Positions 63,771 to 64,000 of a stretch of DNA of 64,000 nt are shown here, piece after piece. The position numbers were made by a program, and so were the translations under genes. The stretch's first letter is position 1, and each line of letters starts with the position of its first letter. The stretch comes from Stenopsyche tienmushanensis (taxonomy: Eukaryota > Arthropoda > Insecta > Trichoptera > Stenopsychidae): contig WACJ01000095.1 in assembly GCA_008973525.1 (NCBI GenBank), forward strand, positions 248,001 to 312,000, written 5' to 3'. The notes beneath the pieces were generated by a model, which saw only the letters and a program-made list of their open reading frames with translations, was not told the DNA's origin and did no database searches.

Positions 63771-64000
63771 GATTTATACGGACGACAAATGGTGGACATA
63801 CGAATATAGCATCTAAATTTATCATGATTTAAAATTAGTTCAATACTCAAAGGGTTAATAGTAATAAATTAAGCTGTGAAATTTGTGTCGTGGAATAAAA
63901 CGCAGATAATGTTTGAGAGTTAAGTCGTCTTTAAGAGTCTCTTGATCTAGTGATTTAGTATCGTTATTGAAACATTTTGAAATAAACTTTTATTTAAAAA

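Overview
The window is AT-rich, intron-bearing animal DNA. Its proteins, compact introns and transposon mix (mariner, piggyBac-like, hAT, pogo/Tigger, Mutator/Kolobok-like and RTE-like fragments) point to an insect, with Lepidoptera as my best guess (inference). Nothing bacterial, viral or CRISPR-like was seen.

Three host genes can be built exon by exon. (1) Positions 21.5-27.5 kb, plus strand: a Star-like protein, a type II membrane protein with a degenerate FkbM-methyltransferase fold. The EGFR-ligand trafficking factor Star of Drosophila is the reference. (2) Positions 36.1-49.6 kb, minus strand: the Golgi epsin (EpsinR / lqfR / CLINT1). Ten shared exons can be joined in frame to either of two last exons. 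One gives a 606-residue epsinR. The other is a single 2.9-kb exon encoding the PIKK-stabilising factor Tel2 (TELO2), giving an ENTH-Tel2 fusion of 1408 residues, the arrangement known for lqfR of Drosophila. (3) Positions 50.5-56.2 kb, plus strand: a 276-residue TspanC8 tetraspanin (Tsp86D/Tsp26A/Tsp3A group), the class that escorts ADAM10/Kuzbanian for Notch cleavage. lqfR and the tetraspanin are head to head with 890 bp between start codons. Star and lqfR are tail to tail. All three products act in membrane traffic that feeds EGFR, Notch or Wingless signalling.

The rest is mainly a transposon graveyard. Positions 0-21 kb hold RTE 3' ends, mariner wrecks, a piggyBac-like element nested in a mariner, and a TTAA-flanked Mutator/Kolobok-like element (18.9-20.4 kb). 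Inside or beside Star intron 1 lie a hAT element with a perfect 8-bp duplication (22.06-22.89 kb) and a nearly full-length mariner (23.93-25.21 kb). Positions 27.5-36 kb are intergenic, with a pogo-like MITE, a Tigger remnant and an RTE tail. A composite repeat built on a doubled ~120-bp unit recurs at 16.9, 41.5, 47.0, 48.4 and 51.4 kb, and two near-full copies in opposite orientation bracket the divergent promoter. Positions 57-64 kb hold RT scraps, one possible signal-peptide first exon, interleaved inverted repeats rich in AAACCGGTTT and more MITE-like sequence. No complete host gene is recognised there.
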